DNA from: RGIG8767 sp964531805
GTDB taxonomy: Bacteria > Bacillota > Clostridia > Lachnospirales > Lachnospiraceae
DNA length: 36,974 nucleotides
Assembly (NCBI GenBank): GCA_964531805.1
Contig: CAZHGE010000018.1
Coordinates: forward strand, 1 to 36,974
Reading direction: 5' to 3'
Position numbers and translations under genes: made by a program. This document shows, in pieces, positions 1 through 8,627 of this stretch. The notes under the pieces are model-generated. The model made no database searches. It was not told where the DNA came from and was given only the letters and a program-made list of their open reading frames with translations. Positions within the stretch are counted from its first letter, which is position 1, and every line of letters starts with the position of its first letter.

Positions 1-53
1 ATTTTATTTTTAATTTTTTTATGGACTTTCTTAATAAAGAGTATAAGATTCAT
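1..53 (-). CDS. Start of an unidentified gene, cut by the left edge
   Basis: An open reading frame begins at an ATG (complement of 51-53) and stays open to the window edge, giving MNLILFIKKVHKKIKNK. A GAGG ribosome site lies 5 bases upstream. An alternative ATG in the same frame at 72-74 has a poorer ribosome site. The frame follows the SGNH gene at 106 with a short gap, as expected for the next gene of the operon. The lysine-rich, partly hydrophobic start gives no family, so no function is assigned. Confidence 0.4.
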   Translation of the reverse strand, partial: MNLILFIKKVHKKIKNK

Positions 54-105
54 AAATGCCTCAGTTTTTGACATCAAACTTTCTATTTCAAAATTATTTT
101 TAACA

Positions 106-1035
106 TTATTCCAAGTATGCTTTTAAATCTAAAATTAGTTGCTCCGTTCTTATGTTCGCGCCCTCGCTATTTAAATGATAAGGTGTATCATAAAAAAATT
201 CGGATGAAATAAAATAATCTGTAAAATCAGATATAACTTCACATTCTAATTCCTGGCTCAATTTATTTTGAAATTGTATATATTCTGTTTCATCCGGTGT
301 AAACTCGCAATCCGCAATAGGATAAGCGGCAATCACTAAATCTGCACCTTTTTCATGACAATATCTGTTAAACTCATTTAATCGTGCCACACAATTTTCG
401 TTAATCTCAGGTACATCTATAGTCCCCTCTGCAAATCGATATAAAAGTTCCTCTCTTGGGTAGATGTTATCACCATATTCATTAAACATACTTCGCTGAT
501 TATGCTTATTAACAGTGTGATCTTCTAGACCTGTGATCCAAAAAAATGATGATTTTAATACATACGAAGATAAACCAGTCGCTAGTGTCCCCCAATCTTT
601 GGGGTTAATTATGTTCCATAGATTCGTATGATTTTCTATTGTCATCCATGTAAGTTCTGGATTCTCCAATTTATCTTTATCTGCATAAGAGGTATGACAT
701 ACCACCACAATATCACCTTCTCCAATATTCAGTTTTGCCATATCCTCATGGAACATATTGCCCAGGCCGCCATGCAGCCCAAGGTTGACTACCGGCATTC
801 CCATTTCCTCTTGTATCAGTTCAGAATTGATTCCATATACAAGATTGGAATTACCCACCAAAATAATCTTAGGTGATTCTAAGGATTCCAAACGTGCAAT
901 CTTATCAATAATAGAAGCCTGATAATTAGCCGTATACTGGGGCGATATATTGGTAAAAAAGAATACCAAAAAAGCACTTACCGCCACGCCTATACACAAA
1001 ACAAATACTATGACTTTTTTAATAAACTTCTTCAT
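106..1035 (-). CDS. Membrane-anchored SGNH-like protein, partner of the MBOAT acyltransferase
   Basis: This 309-residue protein starts with a lysine-rich tip and one hydrophobic segment (about residues 8-28), so most of it should lie outside the membrane. A short GNSN block (residues 61-64, possible Ser63) and a C-terminal D-x-x-x-H pair (Asp283, His287, in DTPYHLNSEG) resemble the ends of SGNH/DltD/AlgJ-type folds, but the classical GDSL blocks are weak. It lies 12 bases downstream of an MBOAT gene, the usual arrangement for extracytoplasmic O-acylation systems in which the SGNH partner helps deliver the acyl group to a polymer. Family placement is by motif and context. The acyl group and acceptor are unknown. 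Confidence 0.7.
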   Translation of the reverse strand: MKKFIKKVIVFVLCIGVAVSAFLVFFFTNISPQYTANYQASIIDKIARLESLESPKIILVGNSNLVYGINSELIQEEMGMPVVNLGLHGGLGNMFHEDMAKLNIGEGDIVVVCHTSYADKDKLENPELTWMTIENHTNLWNIINPKDWGTLATGLSSYVLKSSFFWITGLEDHTVNKHNQRSMFNEYGDNIYPREELLYRFAEGTIDVPEINENCVARLNEFNRYCHEKGADLVIAAYPIADCEFTPDETEYIQFQNKLSQELECEVISDFTDYFISSEFFYDTPYHLNSEGANIRTEQLILDLKAYLE

Positions 1036-1047
1036 TACCGTATTCCC

Positions 1048-2493
1048 CTAAAACTGAAAATAAATAAATTCCTTTGCCGGAGTACCCGGTAAAAATAGTA
1101 AAAGCATCAATGTAAAACCGATGTAAACAGCCCATCTGCACAATGTACTTTTACGGCTGATTGCTCCAATAACATCCCCTTTGTAATTATAAAAATCGAA
1201 AATAAAAAGGAGCAATATGGATAGACATATTTTAGCAAATTCTGGCTTTAACATTTCCAGATCACTGTATCCCTTTCTGATATAAGCAATTGGACTTGTA
1301 ATACCATCAAATAAATGCGTCAAAAGATAGCATGCATCTTGAACACTTTCTGCACGGAAGAATACCCATGCAATACTGCACAAAACGAATACAATCAAAA
1401 TCTGAATCCATCTTTTAACCGTAAATTTATCATGTAAGCTGTTCTTCCCTTTGTTAAAGAAATTTTCCATTATCTGCAGGCAGCCATGTATACCACCCCA
1501 AATAACAAAGGTAATATTGGCACCATGCCACAAACCACTTAGCAAAAAGGTAATTAAAAGATTACAGTAATGTTTCCACTTTTTACATCTGTTACCGCCA
1601 AGAGGAATATAAACATAATCCCGAAACCATGTAGATAACGAAATATGCCATCTGCTCCAAAACTCTTTTATGGACGCTGAAAAATATGGACTCTTAAAGT
1701 TGGTCATCAGATCAATGTCAAACAGTTTTGCAATTCCCAGTACAATATTGGAATATCCCGAAAAATCGCAATATATCTGTATGGAAAACAACACCATAAC
1801 AATAATAAACGAGAATCCCTTATAAGTGTATAATTCATCGTAAATACGATCCACGAAAATGGTCAGATTGTCAGCAATGACCATCTTTGTAAAAAAGCCC
1901 CAAGCCATCTGCTTTAATCCGTAGGACGCTTTTTCATAAGAAAATGTATGCTCACCCTTAATCTGTGGAAGCAGTCTGTCCGTACGTTCAATAGGTCCTG
2001 AGGTTAAGTTGGGGAAAAAGGTAATAAACGTTACAAAGTATCCCCAATGCTTTTCTGCAGCAATCTTTCCTTTATACACATCTACCACATAACCAATACA
2101 CTGGAATGTGTAGAAGGATATTCCCACCGGCAAAAGCAGTTTCATCGTAACTGAATGAAGCTGAATTGCAAAAACACCCAATAGAGCATTCAGACTATCA
2201 AACAAAAATCCCGCATACTTAAAGAATCCCAGCAAACCCAGACAGATTACTAAAAGAATAATCAGGTATAGCTGCTTCTTTTTCTTTTTTTCTGACTTTT
2301 CAATCAAAATGCCACACAGATATGTAGCTGTTGCGGTTAACAACAGCGAAAATATATATTTCACATCCCAGCTCATATAAAAATAGCAGCTGGAGAGCAA
2401 TAAAACTACCCATCTCTTTTTTGCTGGAAACAGCCAATAGATGAAAAACACAATTGGTAGAAATATTGCAAAGGCATATGAATTAAAAAGCAT
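1048..2493 (-). CDS. MBOAT family O-acyltransferase (AlgI/DltB-like)
   Basis: This is a 481-residue polytopic membrane protein with hydrophobic segments throughout. It carries the MBOAT hallmarks: an FWSRWH block around residues 278-283 followed by WFRDYVYIPLGG, and the LWHG motif with the presumed catalytic His323. Length and motifs match AlgI/PatA-type acyltransferases, which move an acyl group across the membrane for transfer to an extracellular polysaccharide. Its start overlaps the end of the radical SAM gene by 11 bases, and the SGNH-like gene follows 12 bases on, so the three are probably translated together. It is one of two MBOAT genes in the window (see 22506-24035). The donor is not evident; acetyl is the family default. 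Confidence 0.9.
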   Translation of the reverse strand: MLFNSYAFAIFLPIVFFIYWLFPAKKRWVVLLLSSCYFYMSWDVKYIFSLLLTATATYLCGILIEKSEKKKKKQLYLIILLVICLGLLGFFKYAGFLFDSLNALLGVFAIQLHSVTMKLLLPVGISFYTFQCIGYVVDVYKGKIAAEKHWGYFVTFITFFPNLTSGPIERTDRLLPQIKGEHTFSYEKASYGLKQMAWGFFTKMVIADNLTIFVDRIYDELYTYKGFSFIIVMVLFSIQIYCDFSGYSNIVLGIAKLFDIDLMTNFKSPYFSASIKEFWSRWHISLSTWFRDYVYIPLGGNRCKKWKHYCNLLITFLLSGLWHGANITFVIWGGIHGCLQIMENFFNKGKNSLHDKFTVKRWIQILIVFVLCSIAWVFFRAESVQDACYLLTHLFDGITSPIAYIRKGYSDLEMLKPEFAKICLSILLLFIFDFYNYKGDVIGAISRKSTLCRWAVYIGFTLMLLLFLPGTPAKEFIYFQF

Positions 2494-3664
2494 CTTTACT
2501 CTCCTGACGTTTCAGATCCTCTGATACGATTTCCTCACCGCTTCTGTCTTTTAACTGTGCCTGGCTTTCTGCTGAGAGTCCATTATTAACTACACAGTTC
2601 ATATCGCAGGTAGAGCAGGCATCCAACTGCTCTTTACTTACCTTACCATCACGGTAATCACGGACAATTTTATTTTCGTACATGCTGTATTTTTTCTTTG
2701 TCCAGAATTTCAATTTGTGACGGATTACCCACCATGCAGGCACCCAGATATATTTATGCATTGCTGGTGATACCGAACCGATCATCCAACACTGTCTATC
2801 ACAACAACGTACTTTTTTACGTACTGCCTCCGCTTCCGGACTGTTCCAAAGTTCATCCCATGACTGCGTATTCAGATTCCCCATAACTTCTTTATCCTTG
2901 GTTCCGTTACAAGGCATAACATCCCCGTATGGGTCAATAAAAAAGGTATCAAAACTCATATCACAAGGAAGCAGACGCTTCTGCCCATAAATATAGTTGA
3001 TAAGCCCATGGTTAAAATACGCGCGAAACCACTTTTTCGGACTCTTAGATGCAAGCAGTTCATTTACTAATGTTTCAAAATGCTGTGCTACCATAGGACG
3101 GTCTTTGATGATATTCTTTGCCTCTACAAAATAAAAACTGTTATGCAAAGATGCCGTCGCAAACTCCATTCCCATTTCATCGGACAACTGATAAAGCGGC
3201 ACAAGATCCGGTGCATTTCGATCCTGAACTGTCATACCGAAGCCAACGTCCTTCATTCCCATTTCCACTAATTTTTTCAGTGTGGAATAACCCTTGTTAT
3301 ATCCATCTTCCAATCCGCGGATCTCATTGTTTGTTTTTTCCAATCCTTCAATGGAAATACGGATGCCAATATTCGGAAATTCCTTACACAATTCTACAAT
3401 GCGGTCTGTAAAGAATCCATTTGTAGAAATGACAATTCGGTCACTTTTTTTATACAACTCTCTTACAATATCCTTTAAATCCGTACGGATAAAAGGTTCC
3501 CCGCCAGTTATGTTTGTAAAATACATCTTTGGCAGTTTTTTAATGGTCTCTATACTTAATTCTTCTTCCGGTTTGGAAGGTGCTTTATATCGATTACACA
3601 TAGAACAACGTGCATTACAACGATACGTTACAATGACGGTTCCGTTTAATTTTTTTTCAGCCAT
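2483..3664 (-). CDS. Radical SAM protein with SPASM-type C-terminal cysteines
   Basis: Residues 16, 20 and 23 form the CxxxCxxC iron-sulfur signature (in TYRCNARCSMC) and a GGEP block lies near residue 55, both typical of radical S-adenosylmethionine enzymes. The C-terminal half is cysteine rich (CDMSF, MPCNG, RCCDRQC and CSTCDMNC), consistent with a SPASM or twitch domain holding auxiliary clusters. The start is supported by AGGAGA 8 bases upstream. It sits between a GT4 gene and an MBOAT gene. Radical SAM/SPASM enzymes act on peptides, sugars or cyclitols; a role in modifying a sugar of this polymer is inferred from position only. The substrate is unknown. Confidence 0.85.
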   Translation of the reverse strand: MAEKKLNGTVIVTYRCNARCSMCNRYKAPSKPEEELSIETIKKLPKMYFTNITGGEPFIRTDLKDIVRELYKKSDRIVISTNGFFTDRIVELCKEFPNIGIRISIEGLEKTNNEIRGLEDGYNKGYSTLKKLVEMGMKDVGFGMTVQDRNAPDLVPLYQLSDEMGMEFATASLHNSFYFVEAKNIIKDRPMVAQHFETLVNELLASKSPKKWFRAYFNHGLINYIYGQKRLLPCDMSFDTFFIDPYGDVMPCNGTKDKEVMGNLNTQSWDELWNSPEAEAVRKKVRCCDRQCWMIGSVSPAMHKYIWVPAWWVIRHKLKFWTKKKYSMYENKIVRDYRDGKVSKEQLDACSTCDMNCVVNNGLSAESQAQLKDRSGEEIVSEDLKRQESKDAF

Positions 3665-3691
3665 TGCTCTTCTCTCCTAATACAATCTATT

Positions 3692-4894
3692 TTACATTTG
3701 ATAAATCTCAAGAAGTTTTCCGCAATATATCTGCAGGGAATCATAAGATATTTCTCTGCATGCTTTTGTATATTGCTCATTTCTTTCAGTATTATTATAA
3801 AGGCTTCGTATTGCTGATTTCAACTCTTCCACATTTCCACTTTTAAACAATTCCCCATCCACACCTTCGCGGATTAGTTCCGGAATTCCGCCGATATCTG
3901 CACCGATTACGGGTGTTCCCAGCATCTGTGATTCCATTACGGAAAATGGACAGTTTTCAAAACATTCGGATGCAATCAGACTAAAGGACGCATTTGCAAT
4001 CAAATCTGCCAATGCACTTCCCGTTGTAAAACCTTTGTTTTCGATATTAGGGACTGCGTTAACCTCATCTTCAAATGGTCCGCTTCCTGCAAAAACAAAC
4101 GGAATTTCCGGCAGTTCTCTCGCCGCCTTTACCAAGGTGTGAATCCCTTTTTCTTCTGAATAGCGTCCAAAATACAGCACATATGGCTGCTTCGTTTTTT
4201 CCCCGGTTGGTTCACTGATGGAGATAAAATTACGAAGCATCTTCGTTCTTCCATCAATATCCGGATTTTCCTTTAATTTGGACTCAATAAAATAGCTTGG
4301 ACAGATTACGGTATCAATCATGCGGTATGCATGCAGTGAGCGGTATAATCTGCTTTCCACCATACCTAAAATACTTTTTACTGTAGAGCCATGGATACAT
4401 TTTCCTTTGGCGCAATGGCGGAACTGACCTGATAAGCACAATTCGCATGGTTTGCCAGTTGTACCGTTAATCAACATATGATTCGGGCATACCAGCTGCG
4501 GATCATGCACCGTTGCCACGATTTTTACCTTATGATTATTTTGCTTTTCAAACTTTCTAATCTCATACAAAATGGATGGTGTAATCTGATAGGTAAAATT
4601 ATTCAGATGCACTACATCCGGTTTGAAATCGTCTAAAACAACACGGATTTTCTGCCTGGCTTCTTTGGAATAAATGACCTTAAACGGGTATAAAAGTTTC
4701 GCCAGTTTTCCCGTATGAAAGTCCATATTAGAAGTATAGCTTTCCGCATGGTTGCCTACTACTCTTCCTTCATGCTCCATTCCAAAATACTGAACTTCAT
4801 GTCCCATCTTCTGCAATTGCTTTCCAATTTCAAATATATAAGTTTCTGAACCACCGTTTGGATAAAGAAACTTATTTACAATTAATATCTTCAT
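3692..4894 (-). CDS. Glycosyltransferase family 4 with a cysteine cluster
   Basis: This 400-residue cytoplasmic glycosyltransferase has a GT-B layout. The N-terminal Rossmann half begins KILIVNKFLYPNGGSE, and the C-terminal half has the nucleotide-sugar binding region with an E-x7-E element (ENCPFSVME) followed by GTPVIGADIGGIPEL. A cluster of five cysteines (Cys136, 150, 153, 161, 166) sits where the two halves approach and could bind a metal. I recall such a cluster in one GT4 subgroup, but cannot verify it here. The start overlaps the end of the preceding GT4 gene by 23 bases. Donor and acceptor sugars cannot be read from the sequence. Confidence 0.9.
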   Translation of the reverse strand: MKILIVNKFLYPNGGSETYIFEIGKQLQKMGHEVQYFGMEHEGRVVGNHAESYTSNMDFHTGKLAKLLYPFKVIYSKEARQKIRVVLDDFKPDVVHLNNFTYQITPSILYEIRKFEKQNNHKVKIVATVHDPQLVCPNHMLINGTTGKPCELCLSGQFRHCAKGKCIHGSTVKSILGMVESRLYRSLHAYRMIDTVICPSYFIESKLKENPDIDGRTKMLRNFISISEPTGEKTKQPYVLYFGRYSEEKGIHTLVKAARELPEIPFVFAGSGPFEDEVNAVPNIENKGFTTGSALADLIANASFSLIASECFENCPFSVMESQMLGTPVIGADIGGIPELIREGVDGELFKSGNVEELKSAIRSLYNNTERNEQYTKACREISYDSLQIYCGKLLEIYQM

Positions 4895-6050
4895 AGCATT
4901 CTAATGTCCTTTTTGTAACATCATCCCAGTTATATTTTCCTAATATAAACTTCTGGATTGCTTCTCTTGTATACTGTTCGGTGCCTCTAAGAGAAACAAT
5001 GTCGCTGCATAATTCAGTCAGTTTTTCTGTCAACGAATTTACATCAGCGGATACAAAAGAAAATCCATAGTTCTCTGTTACATCCGTATTCTCCGAAATA
5101 TCACTGGTCAGACACAAGTTCCCATAACTCATGGCTTCTAACAAACTCAATGGCATACCTTCGATTTCACTAGGTAAAATATACATAAGCGCATTACTGA
5201 ATAATTCTTCCAGTTCTTTCCCTTGCACAAAACCAGTCAGGATTACCTTTTGTTCTGTATGCTTACGCCCAGCGTCCTCATTAATCTTTTTAGCCATAGA
5301 CTCAATCTTTTGACAATACTCACTAGAATGACTGCTGCCACCAGCAATTAATAAGGGTATTTTTAAACCACTCTTTTCATAGGCTTCCAGTAAGGTATGC
5401 ACACCTTTTTCCGGAACCAGTCTTGCCAAAAAAAGCAGGTAATCCTCTCCATGCAGACCATATTTATAGGTGATAACATTGGGTTCCTGATATTCCGGCT
5501 TGCTGATACCATTTGGAATCACGAACGTTTTCCGTCCATAAGTATCCTGAAAATATTCTTTTACTCCTTCGGATAATACAATGACTTTATCAGCATACTT
5601 TGCCGCCATCTTTTCTCCAAATAATAGAAACTTGGTCGCAAATCCTCCCCATTTTGACCGCTGCCAGTCCAATCCATGAATGGTAGCAACGCATTTCTTA
5701 CGAAAAAATTTTGCCAAAGGAATCATGGCACATGGACCTTCCGCATGAAAATGAATCACGTCCGCACCTGAAAAACATGCACGCAACGTTGCAAAGAAAG
5801 AATACACAATGGCATTCAGGCTTTTTTGCGGCAGTGTAAATGCCGTTTTCACCTGGACTCTCTTATACTCATAATTCTTCCCATATTCTTTTTGCTCATT
5901 CTTAATTCCTGCCACATGAGATCCCTTTCGGTTATAGACTGTAACCTCATGTCCCAAAGCTGCCATACGTGTTGCTAACTCTTCTACAACAATTTCAACG
6001 CCGCCTTCTCTGGAAGGAATGCGTTTATGTCCAAGCATTACAATGCGCAT
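4872..6050 (-). CDS. Glycosyltransferase family 4
   Basis: This 392-residue GT-B enzyme begins MRIVMLGHKRIPSREGGVE, where the glycine-rich loop (GGVE) matches the donor-binding loop of GT4 enzymes. The C-terminal half carries the E-x7-E element (EGMPLSLLE) and a conserved RLVPEKGVHTL stretch. It follows the initiating sugar transferase gene by 23 bases and overlaps the next GT4 gene, so it probably adds an early sugar of the repeat unit on the cytoplasmic face. The ORF runs full length with no defect. Linkage and donor are not determinable from sequence alone. Confidence 0.9.
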   Translation of the reverse strand: MRIVMLGHKRIPSREGGVEIVVEELATRMAALGHEVTVYNRKGSHVAGIKNEQKEYGKNYEYKRVQVKTAFTLPQKSLNAIVYSFFATLRACFSGADVIHFHAEGPCAMIPLAKFFRKKCVATIHGLDWQRSKWGGFATKFLLFGEKMAAKYADKVIVLSEGVKEYFQDTYGRKTFVIPNGISKPEYQEPNVITYKYGLHGEDYLLFLARLVPEKGVHTLLEAYEKSGLKIPLLIAGGSSHSSEYCQKIESMAKKINEDAGRKHTEQKVILTGFVQGKELEELFSNALMYILPSEIEGMPLSLLEAMSYGNLCLTSDISENTDVTENYGFSFVSADVNSLTEKLTELCSDIVSLRGTEQYTREAIQKFILGKYNWDDVTKRTLECYEDINCK

Positions 6051-6073
6051 ATTCTTTCCCTCAAATCGTCCGA

Positions 6074-7489
6074 TTATTTAGAACCTCTGCCAAATAATAC
6101 AACACCAACAGTCTGTATCAAAATTTTCAAATCCAACGTCAATGACCAGTTATCAATATATTTCAGATCCAACTTAACAACTTCATCAAAATCCTTAATA
6201 TCACTTCTGCCGCTCACCTGCCACATACCTGTGAGTCCAGGCGTAATACTAAGTCTTCTACGATAATGAAGGCTATACTGTTCAAATTCATCCACTGTCG
6301 GCGGACGTGTTCCAACTAAACTCATATCACCCTTTAAAACATTAAAAAACTGTGGCAGTTCATCGATACTTGTCTTTCTTAAAAATTTTCCCACAGCAGT
6401 GATACGGGGATCGTTCTCCATCTTAAACATAAGCCCCTGCACTTCATTCTGTTTCATCAGTTCTTGTTTTCGTTCTTCCGCATCCATGTACATGGAACGG
6501 AATTTATACATATAAAAGCGTCGTCCATTTCGTCCGATACGCACCTGTTTAAAGACAACCGGTCCTTTTGAATTCAACTTTATTGCAATAGCCACAAAGG
6601 GATATAACAAGCAGGTAATCAACACGCCGATTAAGGATCCCACAATATCCACCGCTCTCTTAACAAACTGTCTCCTGTAATCAATTGCGTTTACTTCATG
6701 CGTAATAACAAGATGTCCACCAAAGGAACTGATACTCTGCACATTTCTTCCCGCACTGATACTACCCAGGCTCTGATAACAGACTACACCCATGGTTTCA
6801 AAGTCTTCCACAATCTGTTCCATTTCTTTTCCATATACATGTGGGAGGTATACAAAAGCAGCATCCATTACATGTTGTTTTACTTCCTCCATATATCCTG
6901 CACCATTTGCCACTAACGGAATACCATTCCACGCTGTCTGAGATACCTCATCATCCAACAAAGCAATTCCGATAACATCGTAACTCCATTCTGCCGCCGC
7001 CTTAATATCCGCGATAACATCCTCAAGATACTCCAACTGCGTTACAATAAGCACTTTATCGGCACTGGCACTTTTCTTGTAAAAATAGTACAGATACTTT
7101 TTAAACCCAATATGGGCCACGTATGTGAAAATAACCGTAAATACACAAAACAGACCAAATACGAGACGGGAAAAATTCTCTCCCTGCCGCATAATAAATA
7201 CCCCAAAACCAAAGGCAATTGCAATACTTACCGTATACTTAATAATCGCAATCATTTCACTGAAATAACCACGTTTAAAAATAAAATGATTCCAATCAAG
7301 CAGAAAACTATACAGTACTGCAAACAATACCAGTAAAAGGCAGAATACAAAATCTACCTGTTCCATATGTTCTACACCTTTATAGCGAATCAAAAAGGCC
7401 AGTCCATAAGATACCAGCAGACAAATAACGTCAATCACGATCAAAGAATAATTCTGTATTAAATTGTTCTTTCGATTAAAAGAACCCAT
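6074..7489 (-). CDS. Polyprenyl-phosphate sugar-1-phosphate transferase (WbaP/CpsE type), initiating enzyme
   Basis: This 471-residue protein has a run of N-terminal membrane helices (roughly residues 12-130), a soluble CoA-binding-like middle region, and from about residue 277 the bacterial sugar transferase domain. That domain shows the re-entrant hydrophobic segment, KFRSM, the catalytic Asp-Glu pair (376-377, in SIDELPQFFNVLKGDMSLVGTRP) and the TPGLTGMWQVSGR block. Such enzymes transfer a sugar-1-phosphate from a UDP-sugar to undecaprenyl phosphate, the committing step of capsule or EPS repeat-unit synthesis. It abuts the Wzy-like gene with no gap. A second, smaller enzyme of this fold is cut by the right edge. 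Confidence 0.93.
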   Translation of the reverse strand: MGSFNRKNNLIQNYSLIVIDVICLLVSYGLAFLIRYKGVEHMEQVDFVFCLLLVLFAVLYSFLLDWNHFIFKRGYFSEMIAIIKYTVSIAIAFGFGVFIMRQGENFSRLVFGLFCVFTVIFTYVAHIGFKKYLYYFYKKSASADKVLIVTQLEYLEDVIADIKAAAEWSYDVIGIALLDDEVSQTAWNGIPLVANGAGYMEEVKQHVMDAAFVYLPHVYGKEMEQIVEDFETMGVVCYQSLGSISAGRNVQSISSFGGHLVITHEVNAIDYRRQFVKRAVDIVGSLIGVLITCLLYPFVAIAIKLNSKGPVVFKQVRIGRNGRRFYMYKFRSMYMDAEERKQELMKQNEVQGLMFKMENDPRITAVGKFLRKTSIDELPQFFNVLKGDMSLVGTRPPTVDEFEQYSLHYRRRLSITPGLTGMWQVSGRSDIKDFDEVVKLDLKYIDNWSLTLDLKILIQTVGVVLFGRGSK

Positions 7490-8614
7490 TTAAGCCTCCT
7501 GATCAGCATGCCAGCAAACTAAAATTAAAACAAATACCATGTTGCAAAGCAGTGAATTATTAAAAATAAATGTTGACTCCATAAAAGTAATAAATATCGT
7601 GGTAACAAGCACACATAATCCCACGCCCGCATTTTTTTTATAAAGCCAGTAAATCATATAAATTAACAGTATAATATATGCAATGCCTACTACATATCCA
7701 TAATGAAAAAACAGCGTTGCAAAGCCATTATCTACATAGGATAATTCTCTTCCCTCTGGAAAGATCTTCCATGCCGAAATAGGCGCATACTCCCATATCA
7801 TCTCTAAACGGAATGTCAAAAAACGATCAAAAAACGCTGCCAACTTACTATTAACAGATCCATACGCGCCTCCAAGCCAGGTCATCCACAGGCAGATTGC
7901 CAATCCGACACCACCAAGCATATACGGAAACTTCATTTTGTTCATGTTTGGGAAATAATGTATTACAAAACAAGCCACAAGTAGTAATTGAACCGCAATC
8001 ATCCCATTTCTGGAAGCAGTTAAGAAAAACATCCCCAAATTACCAAGTGTTGCTAGTAAATAATATTTCCAATTCCATTTTTTATAGGTTAGCAACAAGA
8101 CAATCGATAAGAGATACCACATAACATCATGCAGATTATTGGCATGATTAAACCCTAATACATACCGCGTCTCCACTCCATCCCTTCCAAAATCTGCAAC
8201 ATTCTTGATATCACCGGCAACTCCCAGAAGTGATAACCCTATAATCACAATCGTTCCCAAGAGCATTACATAAAAAATCATCTGCAGCACTTTTTTAAAC
8301 TCGATTCCTTTTGCCGCAAAAATAAGAACAACGGCACGGATAATATATTCATCCCCACAGGTCAGATAGGATACCGCTCCCAAAACACCGCTCGCAATCA
8401 GTATTCCCCATTGCACTTTCGTATAATAAGTAAATAATATTTTGATACAAAATATAGCAAATGCCACATGGGTAAAACGCCCTCTGAAAGGCAATTCAAT
8501 AAAACTGCTGTGATCTGTCACCATAACGAGCAGTTCCAGAAAAATGCCTACCGCAAAAAGAATATTTCCTATTTTTTCTTTGTTTCTGATGATCTGCATA
8601 TTTAACATTGACAC
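7490..8614 (-). CDS. wzy: Wzy-like polysaccharide polymerase (O-antigen ligase/polymerase fold)
   Basis: This 374-residue protein is hydrophobic along its length, with about ten membrane segments by eye and a polar stretch near residues 235-295. That loop ends in VDNGFATLFFHYG (294-306), resembling the DN-x-YL-x-LL-x-YG motif common in Wzy polymerases. Such proteins link lipid-carried repeat units outside the membrane. The first codon is GTG (complement of 8612-8614) with AAGGGA 5 bases upstream; an ATG two codons later is possible. The stop directly precedes the sugar transferase start. Wzy proteins diverge strongly, so the call rests on topology, motif and neighbours. Confidence 0.75.
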   Translation of the reverse strand: MSMLNMQIIRNKEKIGNILFAVGIFLELLVMVTDHSSFIELPFRGRFTHVAFAIFCIKILFTYYTKVQWGILIASGVLGAVSYLTCGDEYIIRAVVLIFAAKGIEFKKVLQMIFYVMLLGTIVIIGLSLLGVAGDIKNVADFGRDGVETRYVLGFNHANNLHDVMWYLLSIVLLLTYKKWNWKYYLLATLGNLGMFFLTASRNGMIAVQLLLVACFVIHYFPNMNKMKFPYMLGGVGLAICLWMTWLGGAYGSVNSKLAAFFDRFLTFRLEMIWEYAPISAWKIFPEGRELSYVDNGFATLFFHYGYVVGIAYIILLIYMIYWLYKKNAGVGLCVLVTTIFITFMESTFIFNNSLLCNMVFVLILVCWHADQEA

Positions 8615-8627
8615 AATAATCCCTTTA

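Noticed and set aside
22..27. A TGGACT half-site at the left edge
   Set aside because: No AGTCCA-like partner lies 24 bases away, so it is treated as chance and not counted as a module.
3294..3680. Plus-strand frame of 128 codons
   Set aside because: It is antisense to the N-terminal part of the radical SAM gene, which carries clear cysteine motifs.
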